Counted from the first letter of the stretch, positions 1-7,034 are shown. The stretch: 9,318 nucleotides of DNA from Dehalococcoidia bacterium (GCA_030615865.1 JAUWYK010000073.1:1-9318); one strand, 5' to 3'. Notes: generated by a model not told the origin, from the letters alone. Program-made: numbers and translations.

Positions 1-51
1 ATCACCGAGCAGCAGGCACGGGAGCTACAAGCTATACTAAGAATGAATTAG
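1..51 (+). CDS. C-terminal end of an unidentified upstream gene (partial)
   Basis: Frame 1 is open from the window edge to a TAG at 49-51 and gives the 16-residue tail [16 protein letters not shown]. The tail is helical and charged, which is too little to assign a family. It ends 13 bases before the panD start, and the panD ribosome binding site lies in that gap, so the gene is probably the promoter-side member of the same pantothenate operon. A dehydrogenase-like partner such as a ketopantoate reductase would make sense there, but that is a guess from context only. Confidence 0.5.
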   Translation: MTEQQARELQAILRMN

Positions 52-64
52 TAAGGAGGGAGTA

Positions 65-442
65 ATGAGAATAATGCTTAAAAGCAAAATCCACCGAGCA
101 CGGGTTACCGGGGTTGATGTTGACTACGAAGGCAGCATTAGTATTGACAGAAAGCTTATGGTTGAAGCTGACATTCTCCCCTACGAGCAGGTGCAGGTGC
201 TAAATATCAACAATGGTGCCCGTTTTGAAACCTATGCCATTGAAGCTGAACCGGGTAGTGGCGAAATTGGCATCAAGGGTGCTGCCGCCAGATTGGCTGC
301 TATTGGAGACACTATTATTATCCTCTCCTACTGCCATATTGAGGACGAGGAAGCCCACAATTTTATTCCCAAACTGGTGTATGTTGATGCCCAAAATGCC
401 ATCATTGAGACTAAACGAGCCGTCGAGACTATGCCCTTTTAA
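65..442 (+). CDS. panD: aspartate 1-decarboxylase proenzyme
   Basis: PanD decarboxylates L-aspartate to beta-alanine in the cytoplasm, supplying half of pantothenate. It is a small pyruvoyl enzyme made as a proenzyme that cuts itself between a Gly and a Ser. The 125 residues match the usual length. YEGS at 21-24 contains the self-cleavage bond Gly23-Ser24, and Ser24 would become the pyruvoyl group. Lys8, Arg53, Thr56 and Tyr57 (RFETYAI) fall at the positions of the known active-site residues, and NGAA-type Gly/Ala-rich sequence follows at 71-76. The ATG at 65 has a strong AAGGAGGG site just upstream. A second ATG at 74 would remove three residues and is worse placed. The gene is followed after 11 bases by panB, so the two are co-transcribed. 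No missing residue is seen. Confidence 0.97.
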   Translation: MRIMLKSKIHRARVTGVDVDYEGSISIDRKLMVEADILPYEQVQVLNINNGARFETYAIEAEPGSGEIGIKGAAARLAAIGDTIIILSYCHIEDEEAHNFIPKLVYVDAQNAIIETKRAVETMPF

Positions 443-453
443 GGGGGAAACAA

Positions 454-1284
454 ATGCGCATTAGTATAAACCAGATAAAAGAAATGAAACAAAAGGGTGA
501 GAAAATCACTATGCTCACCGCTTATGACTATTCTACAGCTAAGATAGTTGATGAAGTAGGAATACCACTAATTCTAGTTGGAGATAGCCTGGGTATGGTA
601 GTGCTTGGTTATGAATCTACAATCCCGGTGACTATGGAGGAAATGCTGCACCATACCAGGGCTGTGGTCCGGGGCACGAAACAGGCAATGGTAATTGGTG
701 ATATGCCGTTTATGACCTACCACATCTCAATTGAGGATGCTCTGCGCAATGCCTCCCGTTTTATTCAGGAAGGAGGTGCCCAGGCGGTTAAGCTTGAAGG
801 CGGCGTAACCGTGGCTGAAAAGGTGAGGCGTATCGTGGACTGCGGTATCCCAGTTATGGGTCATATTGGACTTACCCCCCAGTCAATTCACCAGCTTGGC
901 GGCTTTACGGTGCAGGGTAAAACCCCAGAGTCCGCAGCCAGATTACTTAAGGATGCTCAGGCTCTGGAAGAGGCTGGAGCCTTTGCCATTGTCCTGGAAA
1001 CTGTCCCCGCCCCGCTAGCCACCCTTATTAGCCAGAGAATAAGCATCCCTACCATTGGCATCGGGGCTGGCATAGGCTGTGATGGGCAGGTTCAGGTTAT
1101 AAACGACATTTTGGGTTCGTTTGCTGACTTTGTCCCCAAGCATGCCAAGCAATACGCCAAGCTTACTGACATTATCCGAACTGCCGTTACTGAGTATCAT
1201 AATGAGGTAAAAGCTGGCAGCTTTCCTACTGCCGAGCAAAGCTTCTCCATGGATGAAAGCATACTAGCCGAGCTAACCAAATAG
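454..1284 (+). CDS. panB: 3-methyl-2-oxobutanoate hydroxymethyltransferase
   Basis: PanB transfers a hydroxymethyl group from 5,10-methylene-tetrahydrofolate to alpha-ketoisovalerate, giving ketopantoate, the first committed step to pantoate. The 276-residue protein is full length. Family signatures are present in order: TAYDY at 22-26, VGDSLGMV at 42-49, GDMPFMTY at 82-89, KLEGG at 113-117, GHIGLTPQS at 136-144 and the C-terminal GSFPTAEQSF. Asp44 and Asp83 (metal binding), Lys113, Glu115, His137 and the likely catalytic Glu182 are all kept. The ATG at 454 follows an AAGGGGGAAA site and only 11 bases after the panD stop. It is a TIM-barrel cytoplasmic enzyme that forms decamers in the family. 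Nothing in it suggests divergence from a normal PanB. Confidence 0.98.
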   Translation: MRISINQIKEMKQKGEKITMLTAYDYSTAKIVDEVGIPLILVGDSLGMVVLGYESTIPVTMEEMLHHTRAVVRGTKQAMVIGDMPFMTYHISIEDALRNASRFIQEGGAQAVKLEGGVTVAEKVRRIVDCGIPVMGHIGLTPQSIHQLGGFTVQGKTPESAARLLKDAQALEEAGAFAIVLETVPAPLATLISQRISIPTIGIGAGIGCDGQVQVINDILGSFADFVPKHAKQYAKLTDIIRTAVTEYHNEVKAGSFPTAEQSFSMDESILAELTK

Positions 1285-1315
1285 GCTCGTTACCCCGTTA
1301 GTCTGAAGACCCTCT

Positions 1316-2149
1316 ATGAAAGTCATTGAAACAATAGCCGATATGAGAAGGCTAAGGCAGCAGATTGCTGAGCCGGTTGGCTTTGTCCCGACTATGGGCT
1401 ATCTCCACGAAGGTCATCTGTCTCTGGTCAAATATGCCCGAGCCGAAAACCCCTCAGTAGTAGTCAGCATATTTGTTAATCCAGCGCAGTTTGGTTCGCA
1501 GGAAGACTTTAAGACTTATCCCCGAGACCCTCAGCGCGACCTGGCTTTGTTAGAAAAGGAAAAAACCGATATTGTCTTTATGCCCTCAGTAACCGAGATG
1601 TACCCGCCCCAGTTCAATAGCTGGGTAGAAGTTGGCAAGGTTACCGAACGACTAGAGGGCGCCTCCCGCCCCGGTCATTTCCGAGGTGTTACCACCGTTG
1701 TTGCCAAGCTATTTAATATTGTGCAGCCAACCAGAGCCTATTTCGGGCAGAAGGATGCCCAGCAGGCAATAGTTATCAAAAAGATGGTGGCCGACCTGAA
1801 TATGAACCTGGAAATAGTTGCCGTGCCTACGGCGCGTGAGCCTGATGGACTGGCGATGAGCAGTCGCAATACCCACCTCAATCCTGAGGAGCGCCAGGCA
1901 GCGTTAGTCCTTTACCAGGCGCTTAGCCTAGCCCAAAAACTGTGGGCACAGGGTGAAAAGGACGCTCAAAAGATTCGCCAGCAGATGATAGCCCTCATTC
2001 AAAAGCAGCCACTGGCAACTATTGATTATGTAAGCATAGCCGACCCAGAGACCCTGGACGAATTGGATATGGTCAATTCCCCGGCACTGGTATCACTGGC
2101 AGTAAAAATTGGTAAGACTAGGCTAATTGATAATATAGTGCTGGAATAA
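1316..2149 (+). CDS. panC: pantothenate synthetase (pantoate--beta-alanine ligase)
   Basis: PanC joins pantoate to beta-alanine using ATP through a pantoyl-adenylate intermediate, combining the products of the PanB and PanD branches. The 277 residues are the usual length. Visible motifs are PTMGYLHEGH at 25-34 (the HIGH-like nucleotide site with His31 and His34), FVNPAQF at 53-59, RPGHFRGV at 118-125, YFGQKDAQQ at 142-150 and the KMSKS-like REPDGLAMSSRN at 174-185. The start at 1316 gives the typical MKVIETIADMR N-terminus. The 31-base gap after panB has no convincing Shine-Dalgarno sequence, so translation may depend on coupling to panB or start inefficiently. It is the last gene of the visible pan operon. 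No clear terminator follows it. Confidence 0.98.
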   Translation: MKVIETIADMRRLRQQIAEPVGFVPTMGYLHEGHLSLVKYARAENPSVVVSIFVNPAQFGSQEDFKTYPRDPQRDLALLEKEKTDIVFMPSVTEMYPPQFNSWVEVGKVTERLEGASRPGHFRGVTTVVAKLFNIVQPTRAYFGQKDAQQAIVIKKMVADLNMNLEIVAVPTAREPDGLAMSSRNTHLNPEERQAALVLYQALSLAQKLWAQGEKDAQKIRQQMIALIQKQPLATIDYVSIADPETLDELDMVNSPALVSLAVKIGKTRLIDNIVLE

Positions 2150-2249
2150 GAGCTTAGTAAGGTTTGAGGATTGTCTTAAAACTGTATTCAGCGGTAGTTA
2201 AAGGATAACAAAAACATCAAACAGATAATTATGAAAGATTTCTGGACTT

Positions 2250-2295
2250 ATGAGTACCAGTTTCTTCATATCTAGCTCGCTAGCTCGCAACTCAT
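2250..2295. repeat. imperfect inverted repeat between convergent panC and hicB
   Basis: ATGAGT at 2250-2255 pairs with ACTCAT at 2290-2295. Inside lies CTAGCTCGCTAG at 2272-2283, itself a palindrome with 5-bp arms, and TAGCTCGC is repeated directly at 2273-2280 and 2281-2288. The site lies in the 153-bp space between two convergent genes, where a bidirectional terminator would be expected. There is no T run on either side, so a terminator role is doubtful. Nothing else stands out in 2150-2302. Confidence 0.3.
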
Positions 2296-2302
2296 GCAAT
2301 TA

Positions 2303-2725
2303 CTAGACCTGCACCGATTTCCTGCTCGTTTTTGGTTCGGCTACATGAACGTCCAAACCAACCGACTTCGCTAACGCTGCAGTCATGCATTGATTCAGGC
2401 TAATTCCCTCAACAGCTGCTCTGTCAAACAAGAGTCTATGAAGAGATGGTGGGATTCTTAGGCTAATTTGTCCGCTATATTTGTGCGTTATTGGCTCGGG
2501 TATCTTAAGTCCTCTCTCTAAGTTAGACTTTATCCAATCTCTCTTAACTTCTTCAATTTCCGCAATAGCTTCCTGTGGAGTATCACCATGTATCAGGCAG
2601 TGCGGGAGTTCTGCAATTCTAGCAACCCAGTATGGTCCTTTCCCATCATCCCACGTTTCAACAATAATGTTGTAAGGCAATTTGGCATAATATTCTAAGT
2701 CTTTTTCTATATTTTTTATAGCCAT
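2303..2725 (-). CDS. hicB: HicB-family antitoxin
   Basis: HicB neutralises the HicA RNase by direct binding and usually represses its own operon. From the ATG at 2725 the protein has 140 residues. Residues 18-75 form the HicB partially degraded RNase-H-like fold: YNIIVETWDDG, then YWVARIAELPHCLIHGDTP, a helix EAIAEIEEVKRDWIKSNLE and the typical linker RGLKIPEP. Residues 84-123 form a ribbon-helix-helix DNA-binding domain (SGQISLRIPPSLHRLLFDRA, EGISLNQCMTAALAKSVG). A TTG at 2737 would add four residues, but it has no ribosome binding site, while the ATG has GGAA six bases upstream, so the ATG is preferred. The gene lies 44 bases downstream of the hicA stop on the same strand. The RHH domain suits binding to the inverted repeat in the hicAB promoter. 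Confidence 0.88.
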   Translation of the reverse strand: MAIKNIEKDLEYYAKLPYNIIVETWDDGKGPYWVARIAELPHCLIHGDTPQEAIAEIEEVKRDWIKSNLERGLKIPEPITHKYSGQISLRIPPSLHRLLFDRAAVEGISLNQCMTAALAKSVGLDVHVAEPKTSRKSVQV

Positions 2726-2769
2726 TGTAATTTCCAATTTTAAATTTTTAGCTAATGGGATATGCAGGT

Positions 2770-2988
2770 CTATAGACTATCTAAAATATCCAGCAACTCT
2801 TTAACGTAGCACGATTTCATTGGATTTTCTCTCTTGTAGGACATTGTGTAATCACCTATGATAGCCTTTGGGTGTTTGCTTCCTTCCTCAATATATCCAT
2901 ACACGTTTATCAATCCCTCAAAATCCCCCAATGAAGTATTTCTTACATTCCTCCCAACCTTGTCTAGAAGTTTCTGCTTGCGAGTCAT
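2770..2988 (-). CDS. hicA: HicA-family toxin (mRNA interferase)
   Basis: HicA toxins are small double-stranded-RNA-binding-fold ribonucleases that cleave mRNA when HicB is lost. This 72-residue protein has the expected size and secondary-structure order: helix (RKQKLLDKVGRN), helix (LGDFEGLINVYGY), a loop with GSKH at 36-39, a beta strand region (KAIIGDYTMSYKRE) and a final helix (YVKELLDILD at 61-70). His39 is the candidate catalytic histidine. The common motif is GSHH or GSH, so the Lys at 38 makes this a variant. The ATG at 2988 follows AGGGGG ten bases upstream. Position upstream of hicB is the canonical toxin-first order and is the main support for the call. The identification is from motif pattern and context, not a database match. 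Confidence 0.78.
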   Translation of the reverse strand: MTRKQKLLDKVGRNVRNTSLGDFEGLINVYGYIEEGSKHPKAIIGDYTMSYKRENPMKSCYVKELLDILDSL

Positions 2989-3042
2989 AATAATATAACC
3001 CCCTGTTCATAATCTACACCCCCTTTTTTTCTCTCTGCAAAT

Positions 3043-3071
3043 ATGGTATCACATATGCTACCATTTGTCAA
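3043..3071 (-). promoter_or_regulatory. hicAB promoter with embedded operator
   Basis: On the minus strand TTGACA (plus-strand 3066-3071) and TACCAT (3043-3048) are separated by exactly 17 bases, with TG one base before the -10 element, making it an extended -10 promoter. Transcription would start near 3036, giving a leader of about 48 bases to the hicA ATG. ATGGTA at 3043-3048 and TACCAT at 3059-3064 form a 22-bp inverted repeat that includes the -10 and contains CATATG near its centre. A repressor bound there would block polymerase. The RHH domain of HicB is the likely ligand (inference). Confidence 0.7.
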
Positions 3072-3119
3072 TAGGTTTTAGCATAAATTTCCACTAATCA
3101 ATTAAAATTCCTTTACCAG

Positions 3120-4352
3120 CTATTCCCTAATCAGCCCCATCATACCCAGCATTGCTATAAAGGCAAGGGCGGCGCCAAAGAAAAAGGGAGCCGCTGGGCT
3201 ATAAGCTTGCCAGAGCCAGCCAGCAATCAGGCTAGCCGGCAGAAGGGTGAGACCTACCACTCCGTGATACAGACCGTAGGCGGTGCCTCTTTTTTCCTCG
3301 GGAACCAAGTCAGCGACAAAAGCCCTGGCCACTCCTTCTACCACCCCATAGTAAAGCCCGTAGCAGGCAAAGAGCAGCCACACCTGCCACAGTTCTGATG
3401 CCATGGCAAAGCCGAGGTAGACCAGAGCATAAATAAACCATCCCAGGGTGATAAGCCGCCGCCTGCCCAGCTTATCCGATAGCATACCCGCCGGCAAAGA
3501 AGTAGCTGCATAGGTAACATTAAACAGGACAAGCATCAATACCACATAGATAACCGATGAACCCAGGTTCTGTGCCCGTAGTATAACGAAGAAATCGCTG
3601 GAATTACCCAGAGTAAACACCGCCATAATAGCCAGGAAAATCTTGAACCGGGTATCAAAGCCAGCGGTTAACTTATTTAAAGTGAACCCACGGTGACTAT
3701 CTGGCGAAGGCTTTCTTCTCCTCTCCCGCACAAATATAAGTAGCACCACAACGGCTAGCACAGCCGGAATGACACCAATCAATACCAGCCATTGGTAGGT
3801 GTTTAGGCTGAGTTCCAGTCCTCCACTCTGAATCAAATATACGATAATAGCTGCTATCGCCAGCCCGAGGACAGCACCAAAGGTATCCATAGCCCTATGC
3901 AGTCCAAAACCCTTACCCCTTTCTTCAGCAGAGACAGAATCAGCCACCAGCGCATCGCGTGGTGAAGTGCGGATGCCCTTGCCTACTCTATCGCTGAACC
4001 CGATTGCCAGCACTGCACCCCAAGTTGAAGCCAGATACATAAAGGGCTTGGCTACGGTTGAAATACTGTAGCCCAGTACTGCCAGAGACTTACGCTTACC
4101 AATCCTATCGCTGAACCAGCCACTAAATATCCTGAAGATAGCGTCGGTGCTTCCAGACAGCCCGCCGATGAGACCTATAATATGAGTACCTGCTCTTAGC
4201 ACATTGGACAAAAAGAGGGGGATGAGGGTAAAAATCATCTCGCTTGAGACATCGGTCAGCAGACTAACCATACCGAGGAAGAAAATGTTGGGATTAAGAC
4301 CAAGGATCTTGTCTCGTCTCACGTAGGCTTTGTCAGTAGTAGGTGGATTCAT
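3120..4352 (-). CDS. major facilitator superfamily transporter
   Basis: A 410-residue integral membrane protein with the size and hydrophobic pattern of a 12-helix MFS carrier. The first helix begins near residue 21 (NIFFLGMVSLLTD). MFS motif A appears twice, as expected for the two six-helix halves: GWFSDRIGKRKS at 78-89 and AGMLSDKLGRRR at 288-299. A charged cytoplasmic loop at 209-236 separates the halves. DRVGKGIRTSPRD at 121-133 and FVADLVPEEKRGTAYG at 345-360 belong to a widespread uncharacterised MFS group whose members share the MVSLLTDVSSEMI start. Substrate cannot be told from sequence; efflux of a drug or metabolite is possible. The ATG at 4352 is fixed by an in-frame stop upstream. 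The only Shine-Dalgarno-like sequence, AGGTGA, is 16 bases away. It is divergent from the tRNA operon, with only 60 bases between. Confidence 0.9.
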   Translation of the reverse strand: MNPPTTDKAYVRRDKILGLNPNIFFLGMVSLLTDVSSEMIFTLIPLFLSNVLRAGTHIIGLIGGLSGSTDAIFRIFSGWFSDRIGKRKSLAVLGYSISTVAKPFMYLASTWGAVLAIGFSDRVGKGIRTSPRDALVADSVSAEERGKGFGLHRAMDTFGAVLGLAIAAIIVYLIQSGGLELSLNTYQWLVLIGVIPAVLAVVVLLIFVRERRRKPSPDSHRGFTLNKLTAGFDTRFKIFLAIMAVFTLGNSSDFFVILRAQNLGSSVIYVVLMLVLFNVTYAATSLPAGMLSDKLGRRRLITLGWFIYALVYLGFAMASELWQVWLLFACYGLYYGVVEGVARAFVADLVPEEKRGTAYGLYHGVVGLTLLPASLIAGWLWQAYSPAAPFFFGAALAFIAMLGMMGLIRE

Positions 4353-4374
4353 TAACGTTAGTTAGTATATCACC

Positions 4375-4403
4375 TTGACACCCACAGAGCTAAAAGCTAC
4401 AAT
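4375..4403 (+). promoter_or_regulatory. tRNA operon promoter
   Basis: A perfect TTGACA at 4375-4380 and TACAAT at 4398-4403 (five of six matches) are separated by 17 bases. Transcription would begin near 4410, only a few bases before the mature 5' end of tRNA-Phe at 4413, so the 5' leader is very short. The element lies in the 60-bp gap divergent from the MFS gene. Confidence 0.8.
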
Positions 4404-4412
4404 AATTTATGC

Positions 4413-4488
<76 letters not shown>

Positions 4489-4496
4489 AGTTAATA

Positions 4497-4571
4497 GCGG
4501 AAGTGGCTCAGTGGTAGAGCATCTCCTTGCCAAGGAGAGGGTCGTGGGTTCGAATCCCATCTTCCGCTCCA
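4497..4571 (+). tRNA. tRNA-Gly (GCC)
   Basis: The 75-nt gene has the acceptor stem GCGGAAG/CTTCCGC, a D arm with GGCTCAGTGGTAGAGC, an anticodon loop TTGCCAA with GCC at 4529-4531, and a T arm GTGGGTTCGAATCCCAT. The discriminator is T and CCA is encoded at 4569-4571. It lies eight bases after tRNA-Phe. Confidence 0.97.
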
Positions 4572-4575
4572 AGGG

Positions 4576-4651
4576 GGCGACGTAGCCAAGTGGATAAGGC
4601 GGGGGTCTGCAAAACCCCTATTCACCGGTTCGAATCCGGTCGTCGCCTCCA
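4576..4651 (+). tRNA. tRNA-Cys (GCA)
   Basis: The 76-nt gene has the acceptor stem GGCGACG/CGTCGCC, an anticodon stem GGGGT/ACCCC enclosing CTGCAAA with GCA at 4609-4611, and a T arm CCGGTTCGAATCCGG. The discriminator is T, the U73 identity base expected for Cys, and CCA is encoded at 4649-4651. It lies four bases after tRNA-Gly. Confidence 0.97.
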
Positions 4652-4687
4652 TTTATATAAGAGTTCTCTATTTAATATTTCTATTCT

Positions 4688-4772
<85 letters not shown>

Positions 4773-4822
4773 ATCTAATTTGAGCCGGTTATGCCTTTCC
4801 CTGTCACCTGCGGATAGATAAC

Positions 4823-6232
4823 ATGCCCAATATCTTACTGATTGACACTAACACTACCCCGTTTAATGAAGCCTATCCGGTATATCCTATTGGCTTGGAC
4901 TACCTTCAAGGAGCACTAAAGCAAGCAGGCTTTAATAATACCCATATACTTGATTTGAGGCAGGAGGGGGGTGATTTGACCACTTCTAGCCAAAGGGAGA
5001 GACGGAGTTTAGATGTTATCGCCGAAAAGGTGAAGCAAACAAGGTGGGATATTATTGGCATCAGCATTAGAAATATTGACTCAACCTATCCCCCCGATTT
5101 TACCCAGCTAAACTTACATTACTACTTACCCCAAATTAAGGCTTATATTGACTGTGTTCAGACAACGAGTAGCAATAAGGCTCACATCATACTGGGTGGC
5201 AGCGGCTTTTCCATGATGCCGGATGAAATACTCGGCTATCTCGGTGGTAACTATTATGGTGTGGCAGGAGCAGCAGAAGCAGTCTTACCTCAACTTATAG
5301 CTGATTTACTGGATAACAAGCCTAGGCAGAGAATATACCGGGGAGGAGCCGGCACCAAGATTGGCAAGTTGCAAAATCTTGGCTTATTGGAGAAATATAA
5401 ATACTTGCCCCAGAGTTTAAGTACGGTAGGTATAAGAACCAAAAACGGCTGTGGTCAACACTGTGGCTATTGTCCCTATCCTGGTATTAGTGGCAGCGAC
5501 ATTATAACCAAAGATATTTCTGATGTCCTGGATGAAGTTCATATCTTGAGGGGGGTTGGATTCAGTAGCTTTATGTTTGCCGATGACGTATTTAATGCCT
5601 CCCTTGACCATGCCAAGCAGGTACTGAAGGCAATGCTTGATGCCCGGGAAATACCCGAAAGCTGGCACGCCTATCTAAATCCAAAGGACATTGACCAAGA
5701 GCTATTGGAGCTGATAGTGGCTACCAATGGCTGGAGCTATTATTCTGACCCGCCACGGCAGCGAACAGTTATCTTCCCGTTTGATTTAGACAGTGGTTGT
5801 GACCGAATCTTGACCAATATCGGCAAGAGTTTTACCACTGATGATGTTAAGAAGTCTTTAGCCGCATTTGATAAGGTAAAAAATGCCCATGAAAAACAGG
5901 CAGAAGTAAGCGCATTTAGCACTGTATTTCACCTTCTGCTAGGCTATCTGGGGGAAGATGAAGAAAGCATTAAGCAAAGTTGCCAGTTTATAAATGAGAC
6001 GCTACCTGATAGGCTATCATTACAATTAGGGGTAAGGGTATACCCCAATACGCCTCTGGCTCAAGAAACAAGGGGAGTAGTATGGCATGAGCCAATGGAT
6101 TTACTGGAGCCCACCTTTGTGCCTTTCAATAAGGCAGAAATAAAAACCTGGTTGCTTAAACATCTTAGCCCGCAGTATAGTATAATTTCAGAGGCAGGGA
6201 ATATGATTCAGTTAGTGAAACAGGGGTTATAA
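4823..6232 (+). CDS. B12-binding-type radical SAM protein, substrate unknown
   Basis: A 469-residue protein with the two-part build of cobalamin-type radical SAM enzymes. Residues 1-170 resemble the Rossmann-like B12-binding domain (NILLIDTN, YPIGLDYLQGALKQAGF, WDIIGISIRN, HIILGGSGFSMMPDEIL, GVAGAAEAVLPQLI). No DxHxxG base-off motif is visible, so cobalamin binding, if any, is not through that histidine. The radical SAM core starts with C210-x3-C214-x2-C217 (NGCGQHCGYCPYPG), the ligand set for the 4Fe-4S cluster that cleaves SAM. Later parts include FMFADDVFN at 250-258, which fits the strand after the cluster loop, and DSGCDRILTNIGKSFT at 323-338, a usual landmark of this group. Family members methylate, rearrange or cyclise substrates in cofactor, lipid or natural-product pathways. 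The ATG at 4823 has a weak GGAT site. The gene starts 50 bases after tRNA-Leu. Confidence 0.87.
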   Translation: MPNILLIDTNTTPFNEAYPVYPIGLDYLQGALKQAGFNNTHILDLRQEGGDLTTSSQRERRSLDVIAEKVKQTRWDIIGISIRNIDSTYPPDFTQLNLHYYLPQIKAYIDCVQTTSSNKAHIILGGSGFSMMPDEILGYLGGNYYGVAGAAEAVLPQLIADLLDNKPRQRIYRGGAGTKIGKLQNLGLLEKYKYLPQSLSTVGIRTKNGCGQHCGYCPYPGISGSDIITKDISDVLDEVHILRGVGFSSFMFADDVFNASLDHAKQVLKAMLDAREIPESWHAYLNPKDIDQELLELIVATNGWSYYSDPPRQRTVIFPFDLDSGCDRILTNIGKSFTTDDVKKSLAAFDKVKNAHEKQAEVSAFSTVFHLLLGYLGEDEESIKQSCQFINETLPDRLSLQLGVRVYPNTPLAQETRGVVWHEPMDLLEPTFVPFNKAEIKTWLLKHLSPQYSIISEAGNMIQLVKQGL

Positions 6233-6272
6233 TTAATCTACATATAGCTGGTACTTTTTTATTGCCGGGGTC

Positions 6273-6301
6273 TTGGCAAATCAGGCATTTTCTATTAAAA
6301 T
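6273..6301 (+). promoter_or_regulatory. promoter for the plsY-like gene
   Basis: TTGGCA at 6273-6278 and TAAAAT at 6296-6301 each match the sigma-70 consensus at five of six positions and are separated by 17 bases. Transcription would start near 6308, about 11 bases before the ATG at 6319. The mRNA leader would therefore be very short, with little room for a Shine-Dalgarno sequence, consistent with the weak site seen. Confidence 0.6.
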
Positions 6302-6318
6302 AGGTTAAGACGATAATC

Positions 6319-6900
6319 ATGGTGTGGCTAATAATATTATTGGGTTACTTTCTTGGCTCTGTTCCTACTGCCTATATAGCTGGGCATGTGTTGAGGGGCG
6401 TTGACATTCGGCAGGTTGGTGATGAAAATATGGGAGCCGCCAACGCCTTTCGCCAGCTAGGGGCTAAGACAGGGATAGCGGTGTTTCTTGTTGATGCCGG
6501 TAAAGGGGCAGTGGCTATCCTTATTGCTCAGGCAGCCAGTCTGCCTCTGGCAGCAGTCCTGCTTACCGGATTAGCTGCCGTCGCTGGTCATAACTGGCCG
6601 GTTTTTATTGGCTTCAGGGGAGGTCGGGGAGAGGCAACTACCATCGGTGTCCTGCTAACCTTAATTACTCAGCCAATGCTAATAGTGGGAGGGGTGGCAG
6701 CAGTGGCATTCTTTATTACCAGAAGGGTAATTCTAGGCCAGGGTCCTTTTATGTTTCCCCCGCTACCGCTAGTGTGCTGGTGGCTGGGAGTTCCTGGATT
6801 GCTCGTGGCTTACAGCATTGCCCTCCCTTGCTTGGTGGGCTTTACCCATTTCCTCAGGACGAGGCGAGCGGTTAATACTTCAGGCGCAGGCAACGCTTAG
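6319..6900 (+). CDS. plsY: PlsY-family glycerol-3-phosphate acyltransferase homologue, divergent
   Basis: PlsY moves an acyl group from acyl phosphate to glycerol-3-phosphate in the membrane, starting phospholipid synthesis. This 193-residue protein has the family length, several hydrophobic segments (about 2-20, 53-88, 109-134, 149-176) and recognisable signatures: GSVPTAYI at 13-20, VDIRQVGDENMGAANAFRQLG at 28-48, DAGKGAVA at 59-66 and AGHNWPVFIGFRGGRGEAT at 89-107. Two signatures differ from the classical form. The GSGNIGATN type is here GDENMGAAN, so the conserved Ser is Asp35, and GGKGVAT is GGRGEAT. The third C-terminal motif with Asn and Glu is not evident. It may be a specialised paralogue with another acyl acceptor or donor, or a less active enzyme. 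The ATG at 6319 is supported by the upstream promoter; a GTG follows directly. Confidence 0.78.
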   Translation: MVWLIILLGYFLGSVPTAYIAGHVLRGVDIRQVGDENMGAANAFRQLGAKTGIAVFLVDAGKGAVAILIAQAASLPLAAVLLTGLAAVAGHNWPVFIGFRGGRGEATTIGVLLTLITQPMLIVGGVAAVAFFITRRVILGQGPFMFPPLPLVCWWLGVPGLLVAYSIALPCLVGFTHFLRTRRAVNTSGAGNA

Positions 6901-7006
6901 CGTATGAAGCTTAAGGAAGACCTAGCTCCTTGCTAATACTATCTCTTTCTCCAAAGTCGTAACTACATTCTACACGCATACGGGTTCATCGCAACATTTT
7001 GGGATA

Positions 7007-7034
7007 TTGACAACTGGCGAAAAGGGTCTATAAT
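7007..7034 (+). promoter_or_regulatory. consensus sigma-70 promoter, module copy A
   Basis: TTGACA at 7007-7012 and TATAAT at 7029-7034 both match the consensus perfectly, with a 16-base spacer. Transcription would start near 7041, giving an untranslated leader of about 220 bases before the gene at 7263. Conserved upstream blocks ATTCTACACGC (6967-6977) and GGGTTCATC (6982-6990) sit at the same distance from the -35 as in copy B and may bind a regulator. Confidence 0.85.

Noticed and set aside
2726..2737. TTG at 2737 as the hicB start
   Set aside because: It has no Shine-Dalgarno sequence and adds four residues outside the conserved fold; the ATG at 2725 has GGAA at suitable spacing.
5417..5668. 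Minus-strand ORF of 83 codons inside the radical SAM gene
   Set aside because: It is a shadow of a well-supported coding region and has no domain of its own; other antisense frames in panB, MFS and transketolase are treated likewise.
6262..6279. TTGCC/GGCAA hairpin as a terminator for the radical SAM gene
   Set aside because: The stem is only five pairs with an eight-base loop and no T tract after it. It also overlaps the -35 of the plsY promoter.
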